From: Enterococcus columbae DSM 7374 = ATCC 51263
GTDB lineage: Bacteria; Bacillota; Bacilli; Lactobacillales; Enterococcaceae
Assembly (NCBI RefSeq): GCF_000406925.1
Contig: NZ_KE136351.1
Coordinates: 67,474 to 131,473, forward strand
DNA: 64,000 nucleotides
Direction: 5' to 3'
Shown here: piece after piece, positions 44,105 to 53,352 of the stretch
How positions within the stretch are numbered: position 1 is the stretch's first letter
Layout: each line of letters opens with the position of its first letter
Program-made: the position numbers and the translations under genes
The notes under the pieces: model-generated
Database searches by the model: none
Seen by the model: the letters and a program-made list of their open reading frames with translations, nothing else
Told to the model about the DNA's origin: nothing

Positions 44105-45304
44105 ATGAAAAGACACTTATTATTAGCCGGTGCCCTTATTTTCGGATTTGCCTTGTCTAATTCAAGCGTTCATGCCGAATCCATTGATCAAAACATCCAA
44201 AATCAAAATCAAAAAATTCAAGCAATTGAGCAAAGTCAAAAACAATTAAGCCAAGAAGTCGCTCAACTAGCTGCCGATATAAAACAATACCAAACGCAAT
44301 ATGAGCAAACCTTATCACAAAAGAATAAAAAAGAAATCGAAGTCAATGAACTAACTCAAAAATCAATTGTTTTAACAGATAAAATCGATAAACGTTCAGA
44401 TAAAATTCGCAATCTTGCGCGTAGTACACAAATGAATCAAAAATCCGATTCCGTATTAACCGCTTTACTAGAAGCTGAGTCCATTGGTGATTTTTTATCT
44501 AAATCATTTGCGATGTATACCTTTGTCCAAGCTAATCAAAATCTATTGGATCAACAAATTGCAGATAAAAATGAATTGGAAAAGGTGAAAACAGCCGCTA
44601 CCCAAGCATTAGAAAAAATCAATGAACAGGTAGTTAGCTTACAAAAAACCAGTGAAAAATTAACAAAAGCAAAACTTAGTCTTGAAGTAAAACAAAATGA
44701 ATTAAATGCTAGTCTAGCGCAAGAACAAGCTAAAAAAGCGCAATTTATCAAACAAAAAGAAGCGGCTGAAAAAGCTCAGCAAGAAGCATTAGCTAAATTA
44801 AAGGCGCAACAAGCAGCCCAAGCGGCGGCTCAAAAACAAGCGCAGGCAGCCCAATCTACTCAAACGATTAGCACTGGATCTGTCCCAGCTAGTCGACCTG
44901 CTAGCTCTAGTGGTTGGAATCCACCATTAGCTTCTTTAAATGTTTCTAGTCGCTTTGGTTATCGTGAAGATCCAACTGGTTATTCTGGTACTCGTCACGA
45001 TGGCATTGATTTCACGGGTAGTTATGGTACCCCTGTTTATGCTTCACGCTCAGGAAGCATCGCTAATAGTGGCTATGATCCTTCAGCCGGAAATTATGTG
45101 ATTATCAATCATGGAGACGGCTACTATTCTTATTACCTACATCTAAGTAGTATTTTAGTCGGCTCTGGTTCAGTTAGTGCCGGTCAAACAATCGGCCTCA
45201 TGGGGACAACTGGTAATTCTACGGGTGTGCACCTACACTTTGGTATCGCCACAACCCCAAATTGGCGTGGCTTTATTGATCCAGGCCCTATTTTAGGCGT
45301 ATAA
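44105..45304 (+). CDS. Secreted M23 peptidase with coiled-coil domain
   Basis: Peptidoglycan-acting metalloprotease, 399 residues. Signal peptide MKRHLLLAGALIFGFALSNSSVHA with cleavage before ES. Residues about 25-240 are a long Gln/Lys-rich coiled coil, as in PcsB/EnvC-type wall-splitting proteins. The C-terminal LytM domain has zinc ligands in RHDGIDF and GVHLHFGI and the catalytic His in YYLHLSS. Separate short linker SSGWNPPLASLN. Likely works in cell separation, perhaps under FtsEX control (family knowledge). GGAG ten bases before the ATG at 44105. Confidence 0.9.
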   Translation: MKRHLLLAGALIFGFALSNSSVHAESIDQNIQNQNQKIQAIEQSQKQLSQEVAQLAADIKQYQTQYEQTLSQKNKKEIEVNELTQKSIVLTDKIDKRSDKIRNLARSTQMNQKSDSVLTALLEAESIGDFLSKSFAMYTFVQANQNLLDQQIADKNELEKVKTAATQALEKINEQVVSLQKTSEKLTKAKLSLEVKQNELNASLAQEQAKKAQFIKQKEAAEKAQQEALAKLKAQQAAQAAAQKQAQAAQSTQTISTGSVPASRPASSSGWNPPLASLNVSSRFGYREDPTGYSGTRHDGIDFTGSYGTPVYASRSGSIANSGYDPSAGNYVIINHGDGYYSYYLHLSSILVGSGSVSAGQTIGLMGTTGNSTGVHLHFGIATTPNWRGFIDPGPILGV

Positions 45305-45309
45305 AAATG

Positions 45310-45341
45310 AAAGCTGGTCATTTACTTGACCAGCTTTTTTT
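45310..45341 (+). terminator. Terminator of the M23 gene
   Basis: AAAGCTGGTCA and TGACCAGCTTT with a six-base loop, followed by a T-run. Confidence 0.92.
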
Positions 45342-45365
45342 AATAAAAGATAAGGAGTGCTTATG

Positions 45366-45857
45366 ATGAGTATTTATCAATTTAGTGTTATGGATAGTCA
45401 AGCCAATCCTGTTTCTCTCAGTCAATATCAAGGGAAGGTCTTACTAATTGTCAATACCGCAACTGGTTGTGGTTTTACCCCTCAGTATGAACAATTAGAA
45501 CAGCTTTATCAGACCTTTCACCAGCAAGGCTTTGATATTTTAGATTTTCCTTGCAACCAATTTGGCAACCAAGCTCCTGAAAGTAACGCTGAAATCCAAA
45601 GCTTTTGTCAGCTAAATTACCATACTAGCTTTACCACCTTTGCCAAAATCGACGTCAATGGCCCACATGCCAGTCCGTTATTTGAATATCTAAAAAAAGC
45701 AAAAGGTGGCCTTTTAATCAAAGACATCAAGTGGAATTTCACTAAATTTTTAATCAATCAACAAGGAGAAGTGGTCAAGCGCTACGCACCAACTACCACT
45801 CCTTTAGCAATAAAAAAAGAGATTCAACAGCTGCTTGCCAATAAAAAAATTACTTAG
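45366..45857 (+). CDS. Glutathione peroxidase-family thiol peroxidase
   Basis: Reduces hydroperoxides. 163 residues. Peroxidatic Cys35 in NTATGCGFTPQYEQL replaces selenocysteine; the FPCNQFGNQ block contains the second cysteine, which suggests thioredoxin as reductant, and the catalytic Gln/Trp lie in FGNQAPES and KWNFTKFLI. AAGGAG site eight bases before the ATG at 45366; a second ATG at 45363 is possible. Single gene. Confidence 0.92.
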   Translation: MSIYQFSVMDSQANPVSLSQYQGKVLLIVNTATGCGFTPQYEQLEQLYQTFHQQGFDILDFPCNQFGNQAPESNAEIQSFCQLNYHTSFTTFAKIDVNGPHASPLFEYLKKAKGGLLIKDIKWNFTKFLINQQGEVVKRYAPTTTPLAIKKEIQQLLANKKIT

Positions 45858-45971
45858 CAAAATGCTACAGTAAATAACTACCTAATCAATCAACTTGTAT
45901 AGCCATTTAATAAGTGTGAGATGTTTAAAAGATAAAAGAACATCTCGCGCTTTTTTCTTATAAACCAATAT

Positions 45972-45985
45972 CGTTAACGCTTTCT
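45972..45985 (-). promoter_or_regulatory. cre-like site upstream of the trehalose operon
   Basis: AGAAAGCGTTAACG on the minus strand agrees with 12 of 14 positions of TGNAARCGNWWWCA. It lies about 30 bases above the -35. Confidence 0.5.
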
Positions 45986-46012
45986 ATATTAGTTGAACAT
46001 TTACTTTTCCCA

Positions 46013-46059
46013 CTTGTATATTCATGATTTTTCGTTTATAATCATCTTGTATATACATG
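46013..46059 (+). promoter_or_regulatory. Trehalose operon promoter with two TreR-type operators
   Basis: TTGTAT (46014-46019) and TATAAT (46037-46042), 17-bp spacing. CTTGTATATTCATG (46013-46026) covers the -35 and CTTGTATATACATG (46046-46059) covers the start site; both resemble the TTGTATATACAA operators of Gram-positive TreR. Their centres are 33 bp apart. A treR gene lies at the other end of the unit. Confidence 0.75.
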
Positions 46060-46077
46060 AACAGGAGGAGAGATTTT

Positions 46078-48717
46078 ATGCAATTAGCATCGATTGCTAT
46101 TCACGAAAATCAATGGACCGTTACATTCCCAAATGACACTACCGTTACATTAACAGGTTCTATCCAAGAAAACTTTAAAAATTTACAGCCAGTATTAGCA
46201 CAACATTCTTTTGAAGGTGGATACATCACAGGTACAGATGAAATTTTAGTCGATACCCCTTTTGGCTTGATGTCGTTAGCACAATGGATTACTGAAAATT
46301 ATAATGTGCCCTTTGTATATGGCACCGAAGAAAGCTTCGCAGAAAAAGCACAAGCACTTGTTTGGTCACTTGATTATTACGGTTATCGACCAGGTAAAGA
46401 TGAATATTCAGTAGAATCACTTTTAACAGTCGGTAATGGTTTTATGGGATTACGTGGAACGACTCCTGAAATGGAAATTGCAGACGAAAACTATCCAGCT
46501 ACCTATTTAGCCAGTCTATATAACGCTGCTACATCTAGAGTAAGCGGACGAGATATTGTCAATGAAGATTTTGTTAATGCACCGAATTTACAAAAAATTT
46601 ATTTAGTGATTGATGGCCAAGCAATCCATATAGCCAATAACCAATTACTTGCCTTCAAACGTCATTTAGATCTAAAGACAGGATTATTCTCTTCTGAGGC
46701 AATCGTCGCTTTAGACAATGGCAAACAAGTACACATTCAAACGAAAAAATTTGCAAGCATGGAAAATGTCCATGAATACCAAATTGACTATCGTTTTACT
46801 CCATTAAACTTCTCAGGTGAAGTGACGCTTGTTAGTGAAGCAGATGGTACCGTTTATAACTATAACGTAGCCCGTTATCGTAGTTTAAATAGCCAACACT
46901 TAGATATAGTCAAAACACAAGCATTAGATAATAAAGCTTTGTTAATCGCGCAAACAAAGCAATCAAAAATTACGATTGTACAAGCCTCTCAACTAAGTAG
47001 TGAGCAATTGGATTTAACCCGCTTAGAGCAAGCTGTTGAGGATGAAAAAGTCAGTCAAAGTCTAACTATCCAAGCTGTTCAAGGTGAAAGCTATACCTTA
47101 ACTAAAGCCGTCTATGTCGATCAATATCGAGTAGAAGAAACACCAAAAGTCTGCGAGCTAGCCAATTTAAGCTTTGCTACATTTGAAGCAGCTTTTGAAC
47201 AATCAAAAGCACAATGGCAAAAACTATGGGATACAGCAGCAATTGAAGTAAGTGGCGATTTAATGTCACAAAAGATGTTAAACCTGCATACCTTCCATAT
47301 CTTAGCTTCAGCTAGTCCAAATGGAAATAAAAATCTAGATGCCTCGGTTACCGCTCGTGGATTACATGGAGAAGCTTATCGTGGACATATTTTCTGGGAT
47401 GAATTATTCATCTTACCATTTTACATTGTGCACTTCCCTGAAACTGCACGTGAACTATTAATGTATCGTTATCGTCGCTTAGCTGCAGCGAAAAAAGATG
47501 CCCAAAAGCTTGGCCTAAAAGGGGCAATGTTCCCATGGCAAGCTGGCCTTTATGGAGATGAACAGTCTCAAGAATTGCACTTAAATCCGATCAGCGGCGA
47601 ATGGAAGGAAGATCATAGCCGTCGTCAACGTCACGTTTCCTTAGCGATTGCTTATAACGTATGGCAATACTTTAACAACACCCAAGATTTAGACTTTATG
47701 GAAAAATACGGTTTAGAGCTAATGCTTGAAATTGCTCACTTCTGGGAAAGCCTAGCCTTCTTTGACGAAAGCTTACAACGCTACTCAATTGAAGGGGTAA
47801 TGGGACCAGATGAATTCCACGAAGCTTATCCTTGGTCTGATAAGGGCGGACTAAAAAATAATGCCTACACCAACATGATGGTCGTATGGTTATTTGAACA
47901 AATCAATCAGCTACAAAAACAACTCCCAGCCGATGTCTTTGCTAAAGTACAAACCAAAACCGGCGTGAACGATGAACAAATCGCTCATATGGCTGAAATT
48001 CGTCACCAACTAGCTTTAGAAATCGACCAAGATGGGATTATTGCGCAATACCAAGACTACTTCAAGCTAGAAGAAGTGGATTGGGAGCATTATCGTGAAA
48101 AATATGGCAACATCTATCGTATGGATCGCATCCTAAACGCAGAAGGAAAATCAGCCGACAGCTATAAGGTGGCGAAACAAGCGGACAGCTTAATGATTTA
48201 CTATAACTTCTCTAAAGAAACCGTTGACGGTATTTTAAAAGACTTGAATTATCAAGTACCTGCTGACTATGTAAAACGCAATTTAGATTACTACCTAGCA
48301 AGAACTTCACATGGTTCTACCCTATCACGAATTGTGCATGCTCAGCTTGGAGCGATGATTGGCGAAAATGATTTGGCCTGGAAACTATACAAAGAAGCGT
48401 TGAACTCAGACTATCGGGATATTCAAGGTGGTACAACTGCTGAAGGAATCCACGCAGGGGTAATGGCAGCAACTTTATTCATCCCGCTAACAACCTTTGC
48501 CGGAGTGGACATTCGTCGTCCAGAACTTCATTTTGAACCAAATCTACCAGCTGCTTGGGATAGCATTCGTTTCAACCTAACCATTCGCAAAGTGGATTAT
48601 CAAGTATTTGTCGATAAAAACCAAATTAGTCTACAAGCGAGTCAAGATGTCGTTGTCTATGTAAAAAATCAAAAAGTGCAATTAACGGCAAATCAATTGC
48701 AAACAATTCAATATTAG
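46078..48717 (+). CDS. GH65 disaccharide phosphorylase, probably trehalose-6-phosphate phosphorylase
   Basis: 879 residues. GH65 order: N-terminal extension of about 100 residues, super-sandwich domain, alpha/alpha barrel with catalytic acid Glu579 in GVMGPDEFHE, phosphate-site residues in HGSTLS and GGTTAEGIHAG, and C-terminal sheet. Phosphorolysis gives beta-glucose-1-phosphate, used by the pgmB product 11 bases downstream. The convergent treR and TreR-type operators favour trehalose-6-phosphate over maltose. No trehalose PTS gene is nearby. AGGAGGAG site before the ATG at 46078; the ATG seven codons earlier overlaps it. Confidence 0.85.
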   Translation: MQLASIAIHENQWTVTFPNDTTVTLTGSIQENFKNLQPVLAQHSFEGGYITGTDEILVDTPFGLMSLAQWITENYNVPFVYGTEESFAEKAQALVWSLDYYGYRPGKDEYSVESLLTVGNGFMGLRGTTPEMEIADENYPATYLASLYNAATSRVSGRDIVNEDFVNAPNLQKIYLVIDGQAIHIANNQLLAFKRHLDLKTGLFSSEAIVALDNGKQVHIQTKKFASMENVHEYQIDYRFTPLNFSGEVTLVSEADGTVYNYNVARYRSLNSQHLDIVKTQALDNKALLIAQTKQSKITIVQASQLSSEQLDLTRLEQAVEDEKVSQSLTIQAVQGESYTLTKAVYVDQYRVEETPKVCELANLSFATFEAAFEQSKAQWQKLWDTAAIEVSGDLMSQKMLNLHTFHILASASPNGNKNLDASVTARGLHGEAYRGHIFWDELFILPFYIVHFPETARELLMYRYRRLAAAKKDAQKLGLKGAMFPWQAGLYGDEQSQELHLNPISGEWKEDHSRRQRHVSLAIAYNVWQYFNNTQDLDFMEKYGLELMLEIAHFWESLAFFDESLQRYSIEGVMGPDEFHEAYPWSDKGGLKNNAYTNMMVVWLFEQINQLQKQLPADVFAKVQTKTGVNDEQIAHMAEIRHQLALEIDQDGIIAQYQDYFKLEEVDWEHYREKYGNIYRMDRILNAEGKSADSYKVAKQADSLMIYYNFSKETVDGILKDLNYQVPADYVKRNLDYYLARTSHGSTLSRIVHAQLGAMIGENDLAWKLYKEALNSDYRDIQGGTTAEGIHAGVMAATLFIPLTTFAGVDIRRPELHFEPNLPAAWDSIRFNLTIRKVDYQVFVDKNQISLQASQDVVVYVKNQKVQLTANQLQTIQY

Positions 48718-48728
48718 GAGGTCCTCTC

Positions 48729-49376
48729 ATGAAAGGATTTGTCTTTGACTTAGACGGAGTAATTACCGATACTGCCAAATATCATTATGAAGCATGGAAA
48801 GAATTAGCTGATCAGCTTGGTATCAGTATCGATTTAAAGTTTAATGAGCAACTAAAAGGAATCAGCCGTATGGATTCACTAGAACGTATCCTAGCTCATG
48901 GCAACAAACAATCCGCTTATATGCAGGAAGAAAAAGAAGCTTTTGCAGCTCAAAAAAATGAAGCTTATGTTCAATTATTACAAAATTTAACGCCAGCCGA
49001 CCTACTTCCTGGTGTCGCTGAATTCTTAAAAGAAGCCAAAGCTAAAAAAATGCCTTGTGCGATTGCGTCAGCTTCTAAAAATGCACCATTCATTTTAGAA
49101 AAACTAGGCGTTATCGATTTATTCGATGCCATTGTCGATCCAGCAACACTAACTAAAGGAAAACCCGATCCAGAAATTTTTGTCAAAGCAGCAGAAAGTA
49201 TCGGGATTAAACCGGAAGAAGCGATTGGCTTTGAAGATGCTCAAGCCGGCATCGCTGGTATCAAAGCTTGTGGAATGTATGCAATCGGTGTATTAGCCGA
49301 TGAACCTCTTACACAAGCAGATCGTACCGTGCATTCACTAGCTGAATTAAACATGGATGAATTAATCGCATTATAA
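48729..49376 (+). CDS. pgmB: Beta-phosphoglucomutase
   Basis: HAD-fold mutase turning beta-glucose-1-phosphate into glucose-6-phosphate. 215 residues. Nucleophile Asp7 and acid/base Asp9 in FVFDLDGVITDTAKYHYEAWKELA; helical cap with GISRMDSLERIL; phosphate-binding IASASKN, and Mg ligands in GFEDAQAGI. GGAGG site before the ATG. Second gene of the trehalose unit. Confidence 0.95.
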   Translation: MKGFVFDLDGVITDTAKYHYEAWKELADQLGISIDLKFNEQLKGISRMDSLERILAHGNKQSAYMQEEKEAFAAQKNEAYVQLLQNLTPADLLPGVAEFLKEAKAKKMPCAIASASKNAPFILEKLGVIDLFDAIVDPATLTKGKPDPEIFVKAAESIGIKPEEAIGFEDAQAGIAGIKACGMYAIGVLADEPLTQADRTVHSLAELNMDELIAL

Positions 49377-49379
49377 TAA

Positions 49380-49426
49380 AAAACAGCTATCCGCCCTAGT
49401 TCAAGGCGAGGATAGCTGTTTTTTTT
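49380..49426 (+). terminator. Terminator of the trehalose unit
   Basis: AACAGCTATCC (49382-49392) and GGATAGCTGTT (49410-49420), followed by TTTTTT. Confidence 0.9.
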
Positions 49427-49437
49427 AGCATAAACAA

Positions 49438-49498
49438 AACAGCACAAGTTATCTCCATCAACCTTACTTAGTTGAAGAAAATAACCTATGCTGTTTGG
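49438..49498 (-). terminator. treR terminator
   Basis: Outer AAACAGCA/TGCTGTTT, middle GTTAT/ATAAC and inner TTCAAC/GTTGA pairings; on the minus strand followed by TGTTTATG. Confidence 0.65.
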
Positions 49499-49525
49499 AT
49501 AAATTGAATATTCAATAGTCGAATT

Positions 49526-50239
49526 TTATTTCGTCCGTCTAGCAAAATCAACAAAGCGGAATTTATCTAAGCGGTGAATCGATTCAGTATATTCAAAGCA
49601 ACGCATGTCATAAAGATAGACTAGGCTGCGAACCGTTACCACATGATGATCATCCATTGTTAAATTCAATAAATCACGCACTTTTTTAGAAGCATTATCC
49701 ACCGTAATCTCTTTTTGGGCATAGGAAATCTCTAAGCCCAAATCTTCCTCAAAGAAACGATATAAAGATTCCTCTACCTTCTTTTCAGGTAAAGTCGGAA
49801 TAATCTGTGCATCGAGATAATCCACATCTAAAATGGAAGGCTCACCATTAATGACCCGTCTACGCACGAGCTTCCACACCTCTGCAGCTACTGGCCAACC
49901 TGTACGCTCACTAAGATTAGGTGATACCGCGATTTTTTTAATCTCAATCACTTCGGTTTTGCTATCCATATTAAACTTTTCTTGTAATTCCTTGAAACTA
50001 GTCAATCCAGAAATAGGAAAATCAAAGCGATGCAAATCTAGCACGATAGAGCCTTTCCCTTGTTTCTTTTGAATGTAACCGGCGTTTCTTAATAGGTTTA
50101 AGGCTTTTCTGACCGTCTCACGCGAAACATGATACTGTTCCATCATTTGATTTTCACTTGGTAATAATGAATTTGCTGGATAGACACCGTTCAAGATTTT
50201 TTGTTCTAAATCGGCAAAAATCTCTTTAAATTTATTCAT
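49526..50239 (-). CDS. treR: Trehalose operon repressor
   Basis: GntR/HutC regulator, 237 residues. Winged helix: FKEIFADLEQKILNGVYPANSLLPSENQMMEQYHVSRETVRKALNLLRNAGYI. The segment LDLHRFDFPISGLTSFKELQEKFN and the UTRA domain match Gram-positive TreR, which responds to trehalose-6-phosphate. GGAG site before the ATG. Convergent with the phosphorylase-pgmB unit, whose promoter carries two matching operators. Confidence 0.9.
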   Translation of the reverse strand: MNKFKEIFADLEQKILNGVYPANSLLPSENQMMEQYHVSRETVRKALNLLRNAGYIQKKQGKGSIVLDLHRFDFPISGLTSFKELQEKFNMDSKTEVIEIKKIAVSPNLSERTGWPVAAEVWKLVRRRVINGEPSILDVDYLDAQIIPTLPEKKVEESLYRFFEEDLGLEISYAQKEITVDNASKKVRDLLNLTMDDHHVVTVRSLVYLYDMRCFEYTESIHRLDKFRFVDFARRTK

Positions 50240-50316
50240 CTTCGGCTCTCCTCTTCCACATTATAACGGCGCAACCAATTACTGTAAATAGCTTTCAAAC
50301 AAAGATTGTCAAAATA

Positions 50317-51030
50317 CTACGCTTGATTTTTACAGTAGGTTAATAATGAATCAAGGGTCGTAAATTCCTTGTAGCTCAAGCTTTCATCAGTTGTTATCGG
50401 TTGTCGTTTGCGATGATTCAACCACAATGCCTGCCAATGCATCCGGTTAGCACCCACAACATCATTTTCAAAAGAATCCCCAATATAATAAATCTTTTTA
50501 TCTGTTAGTGCAGCTTGATGTTGTTGATAATAATAGGCAAAAATTTCACGCTGTGGCTTCATCAAACCAACCTCACCTGAAATCAACCAATGAGTAGATG
50601 GAATATAACGTTCTAGAGATAAGCTGGCTAATTTTTTCCGCTGCAAATCCCCTGGACCATTGGTAATCACCCCTAAGAAAATATTTTTACTTTGACATTC
50701 TTTGAAAAATGTTTCATAGCCAGGTAATAAAACTAACTCGCCTTGACCTTTGGCATAGGTCGTTTGAAAAGCATCTGCAAGCTCGGCAGAAAGATGAAAA
50801 CCAAAATCCTTAGCGGCTGATTGAATCCGAATCCTTCTAACCTCTTCAATCGGAATTTCCCCGTTTTGTTGTGCTTCAAATAAAGCATCACTATAGGCTC
50901 GGCTCACTTTATAAAAATCTTCCACAGCAACTACTGGATGTAGCATCGTTAAATGCTTTTGATAAGCTTTTTTAAATGGTTCTAGTGGATCATACAAGGT
51001 ATCATCCAGGTCAAAAATAAAAGCGGACAT
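50317..51030 (-). CDS. HAD-family hydrolase (YjjG-like)
   Basis: 237 residues. Motif I AFIFDLDDTLYD (Asp7, Asp9), helical C1 cap, motif II GVITNGPGD, motif III Lys in GLMKPQREIFAYY and motif IV YIGDSFENDVVGANRM. Members include pyrimidine nucleotide 5'-nucleotidases and housekeeping phosphatases; substrate not readable. GGAGG site before the ATG. Divergent from the EamA gene. Confidence 0.88.
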   Translation of the reverse strand: MSAFIFDLDDTLYDPLEPFKKAYQKHLTMLHPVVAVEDFYKVSRAYSDALFEAQQNGEIPIEEVRRIRIQSAAKDFGFHLSAELADAFQTTYAKGQGELVLLPGYETFFKECQSKNIFLGVITNGPGDLQRKKLASLSLERYIPSTHWLISGEVGLMKPQREIFAYYYQQHQAALTDKKIYYIGDSFENDVVGANRMHWQALWLNHRKRQPITTDESLSYKEFTTLDSLLTYCKNQA

Positions 51031-51149
51031 CTATACTTCCCTCCAATTCCAAATCATCTCTTTCATTATATCAAAAAATAAACCTATCTTGACTTTTTCT
51101 TCTAAATACACTAGCATTTCAAATAAAATGACTAAGGAAGTGAACAATT

Positions 51150-52025
51150 GTGACAAAAACCAAAGCCAATTTTCTCTTATTAACTGCCGCGATGATATGG
51201 GGAGCCGGCTTTATCTTTTCCAAACAAGCGACCGATGCTCAAATTCCTGCCGGCTTAATTAATGGCTTTCGTGGACTTATTTTCGCCTTATTCACCTTGA
51301 TGATTTTCTATAAAGAAGTTCGACAATTAAAATTAGCCGACTGGAAAATCGGTCTAACTGCGGGTACGATCAATTTTTTAGGCTATCAGGTCCAAACGAT
51401 TGGTTTAAAAGAAACCACGCCAGCAAATAGCGCTTTTTTAACTGCTACTTATATTTTAATGATTCCATTAATCGGTTGGCTTATCTTTAAAAAAGTGCCC
51501 AGTAAACAACTGATTTTGCCAATCATCCTTTCATTGGTTGGTATGTTATTTTTGACTGGTTTTTTACAAACCGGTTTCCATCTACAACGAGGCGATGCTT
51601 TAACCTTACTTTGTGCGTTAATCTATGCTGTACAAATTATTTATTTTGGTATCTCTGCTAAGTTATTGCATCCTTGGCGCCTTTCGTTTATGTTGGCAAT
51701 TTGTCAAAGTTCAATGGGCTTTATCTGGAGCCTATTGTTTGAACATGCTCAATTTTCACAAGCCAATTTTGCCAAAGGATGGTTACCAATTGTCTTTTTA
51801 GGGATTTTTTCTTCTTTTATTGGTCAAAGTCTTCAGCTATTAGGGCAACGCTATACCGATGAGAGTACAGCTGGCTTAATTTTGATGAATGAAGCCTTAT
51901 TTGGTAGTCTTCTATCCGTATTATTTGGTTTTGAACCATTTAGCCTACATTTGCTTTTTGGTGGTATAATGATTATGCTTGCTATTTTATTAACCCAGCT
52001 ACAAGCAAACAAACAAAGCAGTTAG
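51150..52025 (+). CDS. EamA-family (DMT) transporter
   Basis: 291 residues, ten predicted spans in two EamA repeats (LTAAMIWGAGFIFSKQATDAQIPAGLINGFRG; second from GDALTLLCALIYAVQIIYFG). GTG start at 51150 after AAGGAAGTG. Followed after 15 bases by a GNAT gene and then an SGNH gene, all on this strand, so a small operon. Substrate unknown. Confidence 0.88.
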   Translation: MTKTKANFLLLTAAMIWGAGFIFSKQATDAQIPAGLINGFRGLIFALFTLMIFYKEVRQLKLADWKIGLTAGTINFLGYQVQTIGLKETTPANSAFLTATYILMIPLIGWLIFKKVPSKQLILPIILSLVGMLFLTGFLQTGFHLQRGDALTLLCALIYAVQIIYFGISAKLLHPWRLSFMLAICQSSMGFIWSLLFEHAQFSQANFAKGWLPIVFLGIFSSFIGQSLQLLGQRYTDESTAGLILMNEALFGSLLSVLFGFEPFSLHLLFGGIMIMLAILLTQLQANKQSS

Positions 52026-52040
52026 CCACAGGAGGATGTA

Positions 52041-52610
52041 ATGATTCGTGAACTAACCTTAAGTGAAATTAAACAAACCTATCAACAACATTTGATTCAT
52101 GATTTTCCAGCAGATGAAGTCAAACCTTTATTGATCATCGAAAAGCTGAATCAACAAAAACAATACCGTTGCTTTGGTTTATTCGATGCACAAGAGCAGC
52201 TATTAGCCTACGCTTTCTTGGCTACTTTTGCCCATGAAGGCTTACAAAGCTACTTACTGGATTACTATGCGGTAGTAGCTGCGCACCGAAATGAAGGACA
52301 TGGTAGTCAGCTATTGCAGGCGCTATTGCCTCTTATGGAGCAACGTTGCTTATTAGTCGAAATTGAAGACATTCAAAAAGCACCCAATCAAACCGAGCAA
52401 CGATTGCGAAAGCGACGTTTCAACTTTTACCAACGCAATGGACTGGAGTTATCTAAGGTCTGCGCTTATCTTTATGGGGTGGATTACCAAATTATGTATT
52501 ACGCAAATCAAGTCCATTCAGATCAATTTATCTATCAACAGCTAACGATGGTCTATGAGCAATTATTTCATCATGTTCAACCTAAACCTTATCAACTCAC
52601 AATTATTTAA
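52041..52610 (+). CDS. GNAT-family N-acetyltransferase
   Basis: 189 residues. Acetyl-CoA loop in VVAAHRNEGHGSQLLQALLPLM and beta-bulge region LLVEIEDIQKAPNQTEQRLRKRRFNFYQRNGL. The insertion with E-x-R-x-R-K-R and the FYQRNG ending occurs in a Firmicutes group of uncharacterised GNATs. AGGAGG site before the ATG. Middle gene of the EamA-GNAT-SGNH series. Confidence 0.85.
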   Translation: MIRELTLSEIKQTYQQHLIHDFPADEVKPLLIIEKLNQQKQYRCFGLFDAQEQLLAYAFLATFAHEGLQSYLLDYYAVVAAHRNEGHGSQLLQALLPLMEQRCLLVEIEDIQKAPNQTEQRLRKRRFNFYQRNGLELSKVCAYLYGVDYQIMYYANQVHSDQFIYQQLTMVYEQLFHHVQPKPYQLTII

Positions 52611-52625
52611 CGAGGAGGTGATTGT

Positions 52626-53294
52626 ATGAAAGAAGGCATGCTATACGATACCAATCGTTATCAGCTACGGAGCTTTGTATTACAAAGAATGCAAAAAATC
52701 ATTCAGCAACAAAAACGCGCAAAGGCCCTCCAAACGGTCTTTTTCGGCGATTCCATCGTTCAATACTTTGATTTAGCCAAATACTTGCCCGAGCTAGGAA
52801 CCTGTTATAACTGTGGTATTGCCGGTATTACCTCGGATATGTTGTTGCATTTTGTCGATGAGGCGGTAATCAAATATCAACCCAAGCAGGTCTTCTTAAT
52901 GATCGGGACTAATGACTTAGGTGATACCGTCATGGCTAGTCCACGCCAAATTGCCTTACAGGTCAAAGAGCTCGTCGAAATTATTCAAAACAATCTACCT
53001 CAAGCGCAAATTTTTATTCTTAGCTGCTTACCTTGCTTAGAGGCCCTACACGGTTATAGTGCTCAAGGAAAAGGGATGCGTAGTAATGATCTCATTCAAA
53101 TGATTTTTAAAGAAGAGCAAACATGCATTCATTCTACGCAAGTACACTTCATCCAACTATTTCATGATGCAAACAATCAAGTCTACCTACAAGCCAGTGA
53201 TTATACCGATGGCTTGCATCCTAATGAGACCGGTTATCAAAAAATTAGCCAAATTTTACTTGCACAATACCGCCAAATTCTTAAAAACCAATAA
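52626..53294 (+). CDS. SGNH/GDSL-type hydrolase
   Basis: 222 residues, cytosolic (no signal peptide). Block I FFGDSIVQYFD with Ser43, block II glycine in NCGIAGITSDM, block III GTNDLG, block V DGLHPNETGY. Esterase or acetylhydrolase of unknown substrate. GAGGAGG site before the ATG. Last gene of its series. Confidence 0.9.
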   Translation: MKEGMLYDTNRYQLRSFVLQRMQKIIQQQKRAKALQTVFFGDSIVQYFDLAKYLPELGTCYNCGIAGITSDMLLHFVDEAVIKYQPKQVFLMIGTNDLGDTVMASPRQIALQVKELVEIIQNNLPQAQIFILSCLPCLEALHGYSAQGKGMRSNDLIQMIFKEEQTCIHSTQVHFIQLFHDANNQVYLQASDYTDGLHPNETGYQKISQILLAQYRQILKNQ

Positions 53295-53296
53295 AA

Positions 53297-53341
53297 CCAA
53301 ACAATCCCCAAGCAACCGAAATGCGCTTGGGGATTGTTTGG
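53297..53341. terminator. 17-bp hairpin between convergent genes
   Basis: CCAAACAATCCCCAAGC and GCTTGGGGATTGTTTGG, 11-base loop. No T-run on the plus side; on the minus strand TTTTATTGG follows, so it best serves the MazG gene. Confidence 0.75.
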
Positions 53342-53352
53342 CTTCAACGAAT

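Noticed and set aside
46057-46077. Upstream ATG starts overlapping ribosome sites (here and at lacI, mtlR)
   Set aside because: The ribosome site itself lies within those first codons, so translation must begin downstream.
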